From Actinomycetes bacterium (GTDB lineage Bacteria; Actinomycetota; Actinomycetes; S36-B12; GCA-2699445): 53,041 nucleotides of DNA. Each line of letters begins with the position of its first letter. Within the stretch, counting starts at the first letter, position 1. The DNA lies in NCBI GenBank assembly GCA_022599915.1, contig JAHZLH010000063.1, forward strand, positions 1-53,041, read 5' to 3'. This document shows, piece by piece, positions 46,289-53,041 of the stretch. A program made the translations under genes and the position numbers. Below the pieces are notes generated by a model, which was given only the letters and a program-made list of their open reading frames with translations, ran no database searches and was not told where the DNA came from.

Positions 46289-48133
46289 GTGTCGGGAATG
46301 ATCGCTGCAGCGGACATTAATACCGTGCGCGAACGCGTACGTATTAATGAGGTCGTCGCCGAGCAGGTCACTTTGCGCAACGCGGGGGGCGGATCCATGA
46401 AAGGGCTATGCCCGTTTCATGAGGAACGCACCCCCAGTTTCCATGTCACCCCGGCCAAGGGGCTGTACTACTGCTTTGGTTGCGGCCAGGGTGGGGATGC
46501 CATCGACTTCCTGATGACACTGGAGCATCTATCTTTCACGGAAGCCGTGGAAAAACTGGCAGCCCGTACCGGAGTGACCTTGCGGTACGAGGGCGGTTCG
46601 GCGGGCCAGAAACGAGAGCAAGGTAAGCGCAAGGCGCTGCTTGCCGTGAACGCCGCCGCAGCGGCCTACTTTGTCGAGCAGCTGCAAACGAAACAAGCCC
46701 AGCACGCTCGCAAGTTCCTCACCGAACGTGGTTTCGATCGGGAAGCCTGCGCTGACTTCGGTGTGGGGTATGCGCCGCGCAACGGGTTGGTGGCCCACCT
46801 ACGCAGCCAGGGCTTTGAGCAGCGTGACATCGTGGAGTCTGGCGTCGCGGGTAGTGGTGAGGGGCGCACCTACGACCGGTTCCGCGACCGGGTGGTCTGG
46901 CCGATCCGGGAGTTGTCGGGCGACATTGTGGGGTTCGGGGCTCGTCGGTTGGCTGAAGAAAGCGGACCGAAGTATCTGAACACGCCGGAGACGTTGGTCT
47001 ATAAGAAGAGCAACGTGTTGTTCGGTGCCTACCAGGCCCGCAAAGACATCGCCAAAGAGCAGCAGGTGGTGGTCGTTGAGGGTTATACCGACGTCATGGC
47101 TTGTCACTTGGCTGGGATCAGCACCGCTGTTGCCACCTGTGGCACTGCCTTCGGTGACGGGCATGTGAAGGTGCTGCGGCGGTTGTTACTCGATGACGGC
47201 AACGCTCAAGTAGTGTTCACCTTCGACGGTGATGAGGCGGGTCGTAAGGCTGCGTTGCGCGCGTATGAGGAAGATCAGCAGTTCGCCGGCGGCACGTACG
47301 TGGCCATTGCCCGGGACGGGTTGGACCCCTGCGACCTGCGATTGCGTGATGGTGACGAAGCAGTCCGGGAACTGGTGGTCAGTCGTTCACCCTTGTTCGA
47401 GTTCGTCTTGCGCGACAGCATCGAGGGACTCAACTTGGGTACCGCTGAGGGTCGCTCCGGGGCGCTGCGCGCCGCGGCACCGATCCTGGCCGGTATCAAG
47501 GATGAGCTGCTGCGGCAAGAGTATGACCGGCAAGTCGCTGGCTGGCTGGGAGTGGAACCTGCCGAGGTGCGGGCGGCCGCGGGCGCCAGTCGTTCCCGCG
47601 CTGCGGCGCCGACCGGTCGCAACAGCAGCAAGTCGGCGCCACCGCCGCGACGGCCCAGTGGCTCCGGCACTGGCCAGTGGGAGTGGCAGGCGCTGCAAGT
47701 GCTGGTGCGGGCGCCCGATCTAGTTGCGGAGTGGTTGGACTCTGTTGACGCCGATGCTTTTGCGGACCCACGAACCCAGTCGCTGTATGCAGCCGTGGCT
47801 GCCGCTGGACGAGACGACTTGGGCAGTGCGCAGTGGTTGCGGGTCGTGATGGAGCACTGCGAGGACGATGAGGAACGCCGACTCATCGGGGCGATGGTAG
47901 CCAAACCACTGCCGGCTGCTGCCGATGGTTCCACTGATCAGGAATACGCCATCGGGATCGTAGCCCGGCTGTTGTTCGAGGCCGCAGGTCGGCGGGCGGG
48001 TGACCTGCGGGCTTCATTGGGTTCCCAAGAGACCGCGGAAGACGGTGCCCGCACCGCGGCGGTCTTGGCTGATCTGCAGGAGCTGGAAGCGTATCGGCGA
48101 AACTTGCGCGGCTATTGGGCGGCGGTGGACTGA
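46289..48133 (+). CDS. dnaG: DNA primase
   Basis: DnaG makes RNA primers at the replication fork. The 614-aa protein has the zinc-binding domain with C41, H44, C62 and C65 (KGLCPFH...YYCFGC), the catalytic core with TOPRIM motifs VVVEGYTDVMA and FTFDGDEAGRKAA, and a DnaB-binding C-terminal helical domain after a Ser/Pro/Arg-rich linker (about 430-460). GTG 46289 gives the family-like N-terminus. The 3' end overlaps the next gene start (TGATG). Confidence 0.96.
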   Translation: MSGMIAAADINTVRERVRINEVVAEQVTLRNAGGGSMKGLCPFHEERTPSFHVTPAKGLYYCFGCGQGGDAIDFLMTLEHLSFTEAVEKLAARTGVTLRYEGGSAGQKREQGKRKALLAVNAAAAAYFVEQLQTKQAQHARKFLTERGFDREACADFGVGYAPRNGLVAHLRSQGFEQRDIVESGVAGSGEGRTYDRFRDRVVWPIRELSGDIVGFGARRLAEESGPKYLNTPETLVYKKSNVLFGAYQARKDIAKEQQVVVVEGYTDVMACHLAGISTAVATCGTAFGDGHVKVLRRLLLDDGNAQVVFTFDGDEAGRKAALRAYEEDQQFAGGTYVAIARDGLDPCDLRLRDGDEAVRELVVSRSPLFEFVLRDSIEGLNLGTAEGRSGALRAAAPILAGIKDELLRQEYDRQVAGWLGVEPAEVRAAAGASRSRAAAPTGRNSSKSAPPPRRPSGSGTGQWEWQALQVLVRAPDLVAEWLDSVDADAFADPRTQSLYAAVAAAGRDDLGSAQWLRVVMEHCEDDEERRLIGAMVAKPLPAAADGSTDQEYAIGIVARLLFEAAGRRAGDLRASLGSQETAEDGARTAAVLADLQELEAYRRNLRGYWAAVD

Positions 48134-48654
48134 TGCGGCTGCCGTGGAGTCGCCCTCCGCTACCAGATGATGTGAAAACCGTTGTGCAGTTGCAGCGTGG
48201 TGAAGTTGTTCGTGCCGCTGTCGAGGTGCAAGACGGCGGCTACGCAGTAGCCACCGACCAGGCCCTTCATCTGCTGTTGCCGCAGGAGGATGAACAGTTG
48301 CGCGATCATCGTATCCGGTGGGATCTGATCGACAACGTCAACTGGTCGCCACCAGCACTCGCGTTGGACATGCGACGAGACACCGAATCCGTGGCTGAAA
48401 CGATAGTGCTGGAGTTGGATCACCGATCAGACCTGCCGGCCGTCGTCCGTAACCGGGTGACGGATTCCATTGTGGTCAACAACCAGATCGATGTTGGCCG
48501 CAGTTGGGTGCGGGTAGTGGCGCGGCGAATCTTTGAGACCGGTGACATGGACTGGCGGGTGGTACCCGGACCGGGTGTTGACCCGCAGAAGCCGGAAGTG
48601 GCTGCTGCCATCGAGACTGCGCTGCGAGACGCGCGCTCGCAGTGGCAGATGTGA
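48133..48654 (+). CDS. Conserved hypothetical protein downstream of dnaG
   Basis: This 173-aa soluble protein shows alternating strands (EVVRAAVEVQDGGYAVATDQALHLL, HRIRWDLIDNVNWSPPALAL), suggestive of a PH-like or beta-rich fold, and a helix at the end (EVAAAIETALRDARSQW). I do not recognise a named family. ATG 48133 overlaps the dnaG stop, so it is probably translated with dnaG. A hairpin at 48698-48725 follows. Confidence 0.7.
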   Translation: MRLPWSRPPLPDDVKTVVQLQRGEVVRAAVEVQDGGYAVATDQALHLLLPQEDEQLRDHRIRWDLIDNVNWSPPALALDMRRDTESVAETIVLELDHRSDLPAVVRNRVTDSIVVNNQIDVGRSWVRVVARRIFETGDMDWRVVPGPGVDPQKPEVAAAIETALRDARSQWQM

Positions 48655-48697
48655 TCATGAGGGCTGCTGTCGAGCCGCAGCCGCTACAACGAGGAAA

Positions 48698-48725
48698 GCC
48701 CGGCACCACAGTGCAGCGGCCGGGC
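48698..48725. terminator. Hairpin after the dnaG operon
   Basis: A 7-bp stem GCCCGGC/GCCGGGC closes a 14-base loop, preceded by an A-rich run. It lies 44 bp after the last gene of the dnaG operon. Confidence 0.5.
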
Positions 48726-48781
48726 CGCCAAAGCGCGAACCGAGGCTCGCACCCACGACCGGTCGGCACTACGCTCGACGC

Positions 48782-49429
48782 ATGGACCGCCACAAGTTGG
48801 GGCGCTACCCCAGGGTGGACAAGCTGCCCCGGCTGCTCATGCGGCCGAGCGGACCCGTCGTCATGGTCAACCTCCTCGCCTTCAAGGAAAGAGCCACAGG
48901 GTCCTATGCGGGTCGCAGCGGACGCGAGGCCTACCAGGACTACGCGCGCGGCGCAGCGTTGGCGCAGCGATCGATGGGGTCCCGGCTGGTGTGGAGCGGG
49001 GAGTGCCGGGAACGGCTCAGCCCCGAGGGTCCCGACCTCGACGTGATCGCCTTTCTGGAGTACGCGAGTCCGAGAGCATTTCTCCGCTTCGCGCGGACGG
49101 GCGGCGGCAAGGCCGATGCCCGGGCGGCTGGCTTGTTGGGCCAGTGGCTCGTATCAGCGACCACCCTTGACGAGGCACCCGTGGCCGACGGGCCGGTCCT
49201 GGTGCAGCTGCTCCCACAAGCGCCGAAGGCTCAGCAGGCGGGAGGCCAGCGGATTTGGCGCGGATCGTTCGACGACTTGCTCATCGGCCGGGGCAAGCGG
49301 TTCGCAGCGATCGACGCCACTGTGCATCCGGATGCCGACCGTCTGCGCCATGCCGCCAGCATGGCGCCTGCGGGTAGCTGGCTCTACGCCGCCGAGAGCG
49401 CGGACCTAATGCCCGGCCTCTCGGATTGA
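48782..49429 (+). CDS. DUF1330-like protein
   Basis: This 215-aa protein has GPVVMVNLLAFKERATGSYAGRSGREAYQDYARGAALAQRSMGSRLVWSGECRERL then DLDVIAFLEYASPRAFLRFA, a pattern close to DUF1330/dimeric alpha-beta barrel proteins. A second, weaker half starts at GPVLVQLLPQAP and may be a diverged copy. Codon use is richer in G+C, with AGG/AGA arginines, unlike neighbours, so it may be acquired. The ATG at 48782 is chosen by domain start; the frame opens at 48533. No enzyme role is known. Confidence 0.65.
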   Translation: MDRHKLGRYPRVDKLPRLLMRPSGPVVMVNLLAFKERATGSYAGRSGREAYQDYARGAALAQRSMGSRLVWSGECRERLSPEGPDLDVIAFLEYASPRAFLRFARTGGGKADARAAGLLGQWLVSATTLDEAPVADGPVLVQLLPQAPKAQQAGGQRIWRGSFDDLLIGRGKRFAAIDATVHPDADRLRHAASMAPAGSWLYAAESADLMPGLSD

Positions 49430-49885
49430 GTTGGCGGCAGCTGACTTCCTCGGCAGCGCGAACCACAGTGCGATCGCCGACAACGGGAGGAAGATCAAGT
49501 TCCCGACCGCACCGGGCGGTGGCGTGTCCACCACGAGCGGCTTGAACTCTCCGACCGCCCACCGGCCTCCCCAGTCCAGGACCTGCAATAGGAGGGCTAG
49601 CGGCACGAGGAATCGGTACTTCGCGATGATTACCCACGCAACCATTGCAAGTAGCAGTTGCTCCCATCCCCATTGGGCGAACAGTGCAATCAGGTTGTCG
49701 CCGCCTTCGACGTCGACATCGATGCCGGCGATGGAGTTCGCGCCGCCGTCGGCAGCGAAGATGTGGACGAGGCTGCGCGCCGTGCTCAACGTGGTGATGA
49801 ACACCAAGAACCACAATGAGAACCTGGATCCCCGGTAGTCCGCGGAAGCTGGGGGGAGCAGATAACGGAAATCGCGCACCGCCAC
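49406..49885 (-). CDS. Small membrane protein of unknown function
   Basis: The 159-aa protein has four hydrophobic stretches (FSLWFLVFITTLSTARSLVHIFAADGG, LLLAMVAWVIIAKYRFLVPLALLLQVLDWGGRWAVGEF, GNLIFLPLSAIALWFALP) and a short basic tail. It ends within the 3' part of the DUF1330-like gene, giving a 24-bp convergent overlap. I do not recognise the family. The GTG start has no clear ribosome site. Confidence 0.6.
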   Translation of the reverse strand: MAVRDFRYLLPPASADYRGSRFSLWFLVFITTLSTARSLVHIFAADGGANSIAGIDVDVEGGDNLIALFAQWGWEQLLLAMVAWVIIAKYRFLVPLALLLQVLDWGGRWAVGEFKPLVVDTPPPGAVGNLIFLPLSAIALWFALPRKSAAANSIREAGH

Positions 49886-50007
49886 AGTTTAAGACCCCCG
49901 CTAGTCGATGCACACCCTCGTGCTCCACGACGCACCGCACCCGCCGAGGGATAGGCACGGCAGCAGCGCGTTGAAGCAACCCACTGAGCCGCAACGCATC
50001 GGCCGGT

Positions 50008-50080
<73 letters not shown>

Positions 50081-50250
50081 GGAATCACACAGCCTAGCCG
50101 AGTGCTGCGGACGGTCCGCAGTGGGCGAGTGGCTGATGTGTTGACCTAGACGGCGAGAGTCCATCGTCGGCGGGAAGGGTGACTGACCCTTGCAAGAGTT
50201 TTCTTCTAAATACAGGTTTGAAGTGTGAGTTTTTGTTACAGAACAACCCC

Positions 50251-51054
50251 ATGAAGAACAGGACGAACACACTCGATATGTATTCCGAAACCGGAACCCT
50301 CGGTGGCGCCGAGGCATCCCCGGATAGACCCAAGAAGAACCTGGCAGCTCGCATCTACTTCGGGTTGGTAGCGATGATCGGCACTGCAGCCCTGACGGCT
50401 GGAATGACGGTGGCCACTACCAATGGCGGATGGGCCGGGCTAGTTTCCATGCTCAGCGAAATGACCTACTGGACGAACATCCTGGTTGCCATTGTGGGCT
50501 TTGCGTTGGTGCTGAACCCGCAACGAGACGGTCGGATCTTTCGTTGGTTGCGGCTCAGTACTCTGGTGATGATCACCATTGTGGGGATCGTGTACCCGCT
50601 GGTGTTGGCAGGCAGTGCGGACCTGACTGGGGTCTTTGTCTATACGAGTCTCGCGCTGCACTACATCGTGCCGTGGGCCACAGTTCTGGGATTCCTGATC
50701 TTTGGCCCGCGACCGCGGATCAGTTGGGCAGCGTTGCTGGCGCTGCCGATCATCCCGCTGACCTATACCGCCTACGCCATCACCTACGGCGCGTTACTGA
50801 ACCCGGCCGGCGAGTATCCGTACCCATTCCTGGACCCGAGCCTCAACGCAGGCGGGGAAACAGGTGTGGCGGCCGCAGTCATCGTCATCACGCTATTCGG
50901 GGTGATTCTGGGATTCGTCTACCTGGGTCTGGATCGGCTGCTGAGCCGAGGCGCGAAGCCCGCCGATTTGTCGGTCACAGTTGCCCCCGTGGATGTTGCC
51001 GAGATGACCGACTCAGCAGTGACGGCGAGATCTCGCGAACCGATGCTGGTCTAG
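50251..51054 (+). CDS. Pr6Pr-family membrane protein
   Basis: This 267-aa protein has six to seven TM segments. GLVSMLSEMTYWTNILVAIVGFALVLNP, TGVFVYTSLALHYIVPWATVLGFLIFGPRPRISW and LPIIPLTYTAYAITYGALL...YPYPFLDPSLNAGG match the Pr6Pr (FAR-17a/AIG1-like) group; ligand or enzyme role is unknown. ATG 50251 or 50278 may be the start; no strong ribosome site is seen. The tRNA lies upstream on the other strand, and a strong terminator follows. Confidence 0.82.
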   Translation: MKNRTNTLDMYSETGTLGGAEASPDRPKKNLAARIYFGLVAMIGTAALTAGMTVATTNGGWAGLVSMLSEMTYWTNILVAIVGFALVLNPQRDGRIFRWLRLSTLVMITIVGIVYPLVLAGSADLTGVFVYTSLALHYIVPWATVLGFLIFGPRPRISWAALLALPIIPLTYTAYAITYGALLNPAGEYPYPFLDPSLNAGGETGVAAAVIVITLFGVILGFVYLGLDRLLSRGAKPADLSVTVAPVDVAEMTDSAVTARSREPMLV

Positions 51055-51062
51055 TCGTTGTT

Positions 51063-51106
51063 CGCAGTTGTGAGGGTCGCCCACTGGGGCGGCCCGCACA
51101 ACTGCG
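51063..51106. terminator. Long hairpin after the Pr6Pr gene
   Basis: Arms of 20 bases pair with one G-U and one mismatch around a 4-base loop (ACTG). It starts nine bases after the stop codon. No T-tract is present. Confidence 0.75.
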
Positions 51107-51238
51107 TGGTGGTGTGGTGGGCAGCAGTTGCGGATCACCAGTGGGGATTAGTCAGAAAGTCTTGGCAGCGGGTCGGTAGCTCGGTTAGAGAATTGCTGGA
51201 TCCAACGCGGAAGTAGTGACCATCACTGAAATCACCAG

Positions 51239-51520
51239 TCAGACGATGGATAGTCCCAGCGCGACCCAGGCAAGTGCCTTCCGTCCGCGGAGAGCGGCCA
51301 AGATTCCGATGACCAGCCCGGCGATGGCAAACGGAATAGCGAATGGACCAAAAAGTGCAGCCAGTACCGCAATCGCGCCACAGACAATGCCCACAACGGC
51401 CAACGTGTTCCCCGGGTTCCGGTCCGGTGCTTGCGGACCCGCCCATTCTTGCCCATCCCAATAGGCCTGTTCCCCGGGATTATTGGGGTCGTCGTACCAG
51501 CCAGGAGGGGTGTGGCTCAT
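51239..51520 (-). CDS. DUF2510 protein with DUF4190-like membrane tail
   Basis: This 93-aa protein begins PPGWYDDPNNPGEQAYWDGQEW, a DUF2510 motif, then NTLAVVGIVCGAIAVLAALFGPFAIPFAIAGLVIGILAALRGRKALAWVALGLSIV with two to three hydrophobic segments, like DUF4190. Such proteins are typical actinobacterial membrane proteins of unknown role. ATG 51520 fits the motif start; upstream in-frame codons reach 51601. Confidence 0.78.
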   Translation of the reverse strand: MSHTPPGWYDDPNNPGEQAYWDGQEWAGPQAPDRNPGNTLAVVGIVCGAIAVLAALFGPFAIPFAIAGLVIGILAALRGRKALAWVALGLSIV

Positions 51521-51642
51521 AGTGGCGAGCGTACTGGACCACAAGGCTTCCCGTCGGTTGGTACCCGCGTCACCCTGTTGAATCCGCTCCGGGGGTCTCA
51601 CCGCAGAGTCGGTGATGGGTGGAGGCCCGTCGCTCTACGGGG

Positions 51643-51721
51643 GTCGTGGGCTCCCGCGACTGGATTCGAACCAGTAGCCGTCCGAGTAGGTGTGTCGGTT
51701 GGGGTGGTGCGTCGTGGGCTC
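51643..51721 (+). repeat. 11-bp direct repeat pair flanking the T-arm
   Basis: GTCGTGGGCTC occurs at 51643-51653 and again at 51711-51721, 68 bp apart. The left copy touches the tRNA-like acceptor strand, as a duplication during insertion or excision might leave. Confidence 0.5.
51652..51675 (-). pseudogene. tRNA 3' fragment (T-arm plus acceptor strand)
   Basis: On the minus strand, ACTGG-TTCGAAT-CCAGT forms a perfect T-arm followed by CGCGGGA. A possible partner acceptor strand TCCCGCT lies at 51729-51723, but no D-arm or anticodon arm exists between them. It looks like a tRNA remnant or an att-type scar; chance cannot be ruled out. Confidence 0.4.
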
Positions 51722-52038
51722 TAGCGGGATTTCAGGTGGGGGTGCGTGTAGAAGGCTGGTTTGGTTCGGGGTGAATCGGAGGTATCTGGGGGTTTAGGTG
51801 TCCAACGGGTGTCCCAGTGGCGGCTGATTGTTGGTGAGGGTGGTCGTTTTCGCTCCTTCGGTGCTCTCAACTGGTGGTTACCGGAAGGCTAGATGAGTCG
51901 TTCCGCGAGGTGGGGGTTGATGGGCCTAGGAAGAATCGATCCAGTGCCTCGTTGGTTAGGTTGGGTAGGAGGCGCGCAGTAGGCGTTGGGTGCGTGCTTT
52001 GCTTGGACGAAGGGCTGTGCCTGTCGGCTGGGTGGGTG

Positions 52039-53041
52039 TTATCCGTTGGCGTTGATAGGGCAGTGGGTTCGAGGCTGGTCTTTGACTTTCCAGGTGCGTT
52101 GCCAGGTGGCTTTGTCCATGCCGGTTTGGTTGGCGACGATGTTGACGCGGACTTTGAGGCCGACGCTGCATGTTGGGGTGACCCAGACTTTGGCGTTGCT
52201 GCTGGTCTTCTTGGTCTTGATCTTGCAGGCGGCTTGTTTGTCTTTGCCGGTGAGTTTGTCGCCGTAGAGGTAGCAGCGGGTTTTCACTTTCTTGATCTGT
52301 GCGTTCGTTGCAGCTGTGCGGACAACTTTGGTCCGCTTGCCTGGGGTGAGTGTCTTGGCTTTCGAGCGGGCTTCGACCACCAGGTCGGTATCTGTGGGTG
52401 TGGGTGTGGGTGTCGGTGTCGGTGTCGGGGCGGGTGCGGTGGGGGTGACAGAGTCGCTGGGACTGCTGGGTGCACTGGTGCCGTTGGTGTTGGTGGCGGT
52501 GACGGTAAACGTGTAGCTGGTGCCGTTGGTCAGCCCGGTGACAGTGCAACTGGTGGCGCCGGTGGTAGTACACAGCTTGCCCCCGGGAGCCGAGGTGACG
52601 GTGTAGCCAGTGATCGGGTCGCCGCCGGTTGTCGTTGATGCTTGCCAAGAGACGTTAGCCTGTCCATCCCCGGCTGTGGCGACCACCGTCGTGGGGGGGC
52701 TGGGCGGAATCGAAATGACCGACACGTTGTTGTCCCCGAAGTTGGGGACGTAGGCGGTGCTGCCGTCGGGAGTGATGGCCACCCCATACGGTCGGCTGCC
52801 GACGGCGATTGTGGTGGTGACGGTGTTGGTGGCGGTGTCGATCACCGACACGTTGTTGTTCCCGAAGTTGGGGACGTAGGCGGTGCTGCCGTCGGGAGTG
52901 ATGGCCACCCCAACCGGTAGGCCGCCGACGGCGATTGTGGTGGTGACGGTGTTGGTGGCGGTGTCGATCACCGACACGTTGCTGTTCTCGAAGTTGGTGA
53001 CGTAGGCGGTGCTGCCGTCGGGAGTGATGGCCACCTCATAC
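52039..53041 (-). CDS. Beta-propeller/FN3 surface protein, 5' end outside the window
   Basis: The frame is open past the right edge, so the N-terminus is missing; 333 residues are visible. Three YVTN-type beta-propeller blades (VAITPDGSTAYVPNFG...VSVIDTATNTVTTTIAVG) of 42 residues each come first, then a fibronectin type III domain (PPTTVVATAGDGQANVSW...YTFTVTATNTNGTS), a (PT)n linker, and a Lys/Cys-rich C-terminal domain of about 110 residues with four cysteines (TRCYLYG, AACKIK, PTCSVG, THCPIN). It is probably secreted or surface-bound and adhesive. No LPXTG motif is seen. Confidence 0.82.
   Translation of the reverse strand, partial: YEVAITPDGSTAYVTNFENSNVSVIDTATNTVTTTIAVGGLPVGVAITPDGSTAYVPNFGNNNVSVIDTATNTVTTTIAVGSRPYGVAITPDGSTAYVPNFGDNNVSVISIPPSPPTTVVATAGDGQANVSWQASTTTGGDPITGYTVTSAPGGKLCTTTGATSCTVTGLTNGTSYTFTVTATNTNGTSAPSSPSDSVTPTAPAPTPTPTPTPTPTDTDLVVEARSKAKTLTPGKRTKVVRTAATNAQIKKVKTRCYLYGDKLTGKDKQAACKIKTKKTSSNAKVWVTPTCSVGLKVRVNIVANQTGMDKATWQRTWKVKDQPRTHCPINANG
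52735..53041 (-). repeat. 126-bp tandem repeats coding propeller blades
   Basis: Units start at about 52735, 52861 and 52987 and are nearly identical in DNA, each coding one 42-residue blade. The last copy is cut by the window edge. High identity implies recent duplication or gene conversion. Confidence 0.88.

Larger units (their letters stand above)
51541..52038. other. Intergenic region with T-arm remnant
   Basis: About 500 bp with no convincing gene; open frames here look like shadows. It contains the tRNA-like fragment at 51652-51675 and the two copies of an 11-bp direct repeat at 51643 and 51711. Confidence 0.45.

Noticed and set aside
48690-48716. Stretch resembling the conserved GAGGAAAG-CCGG-CCACAG-GCA segment of RNase P RNA
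   Set aside because: No downstream conserved regions of RNase P RNA follow, a coding gene starts within 100 bp, and the segment is explained as a G+C-rich hairpin terminator. A covariance-model search would settle it.
51652-51729. Complete tRNA gene on the minus strand
   Set aside because: The T-arm is good but no D-arm or anticodon arm can be formed in the intervening bases, and the acceptor stem has a mismatch.
51874-52638. 254-aa plus-strand frame across the surface protein
   Set aside because: It is the shadow of the Pro/Thr- and Val-rich coding sequence on the other strand. Its product is Gly/Cys/Val low complexity.

Overview
The window is a stretch of actinobacterial chromosome of moderately high G+C content. 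The gene order holA / rpsT / lepA / hemW / hrcA-dnaJ-rsmE / HIT / phoH-ybeY-corC-(deaminase-like)-era / recO-uppS / znuABC-zur / glyS / dusB / ppdK / dgt / dnaG is the layout I associate with actinomycetes. Frequent GTG starts, a type-2 DnaJ following hrcA, a zinc-motif RecO and a tRNA-CAT gene near dnaG agree with this. The species cannot be named from sequence alone; the mix of housekeeping genes with surface repeat proteins would suit an aquatic or environmental actinobacterium (inference).

Layout. 1-760: 3' part of a pentapeptide-repeat gene cut by the window edge. 1129-7742: holA, rpsT, lepA, an acyl-CoA synthetase and hemW. 7770-18299: a DUF308 membrane protein, then a dense heat-shock and ribosome-maturation run (hrcA, dnaJ, rsmE, HIT, phoH, ybeY, corC-like, deaminase-like, era), an AI-2E family permease, and recO-uppS. 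19470-30478: an accessory-looking block between uppS and zur, holding sbcD-sbcC, a two-module pentapeptide lipoprotein, glycogen phosphorylase, a CREST-like membrane hydrolase, a channel-like membrane protein and a DUF1275 protein. 30491-33502: znuA-znuC-znuB-zur on the minus strand, with a Zur-box-like palindrome over its promoter. 33653-34206: hsp20 under a perfect CIRCE element. 34289-48654: DUF6703-like protein, ABM-like protein, glyS, methyltransferase, antiporter, dusB, ppdK, YdcF-like, dgt, class V aminotransferase, dnaG and its partner ORF. 48655-53041: a looser region with a DUF1330-like protein, small membrane proteins, a tRNA with anticodon CAT, a DUF2510 protein, a tRNA T-arm-like remnant, and a truncated beta-propeller/FN3 surface protein.

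Functional links visible in the sequence. HrcA is encoded here, and two CIRCE-type operators lie in the window: a degenerate one just upstream of hrcA-dnaJ and a perfect one upstream of hsp20, so a small heat-shock regulon can be read directly. Zur is the last gene of the zinc-uptake operon it probably represses, which gives an autoregulated zinc circuit. SbcC and SbcD form a nuclease pair. HolA, DnaG and Dgt serve replication and dNTP control. LepA, Era, YbeY, RsmE, S20, GlyS and DusB serve translation.

I see no CRISPR array, insertion sequence, prophage or recognised defence island. The least explained items are the cysteine-capped double pentapeptide lipoprotein, the channel-like protein without a canonical filter, the beta-propeller protein with its Lys/Cys-rich C-terminal domain, and the T-arm remnant with short direct repeats.
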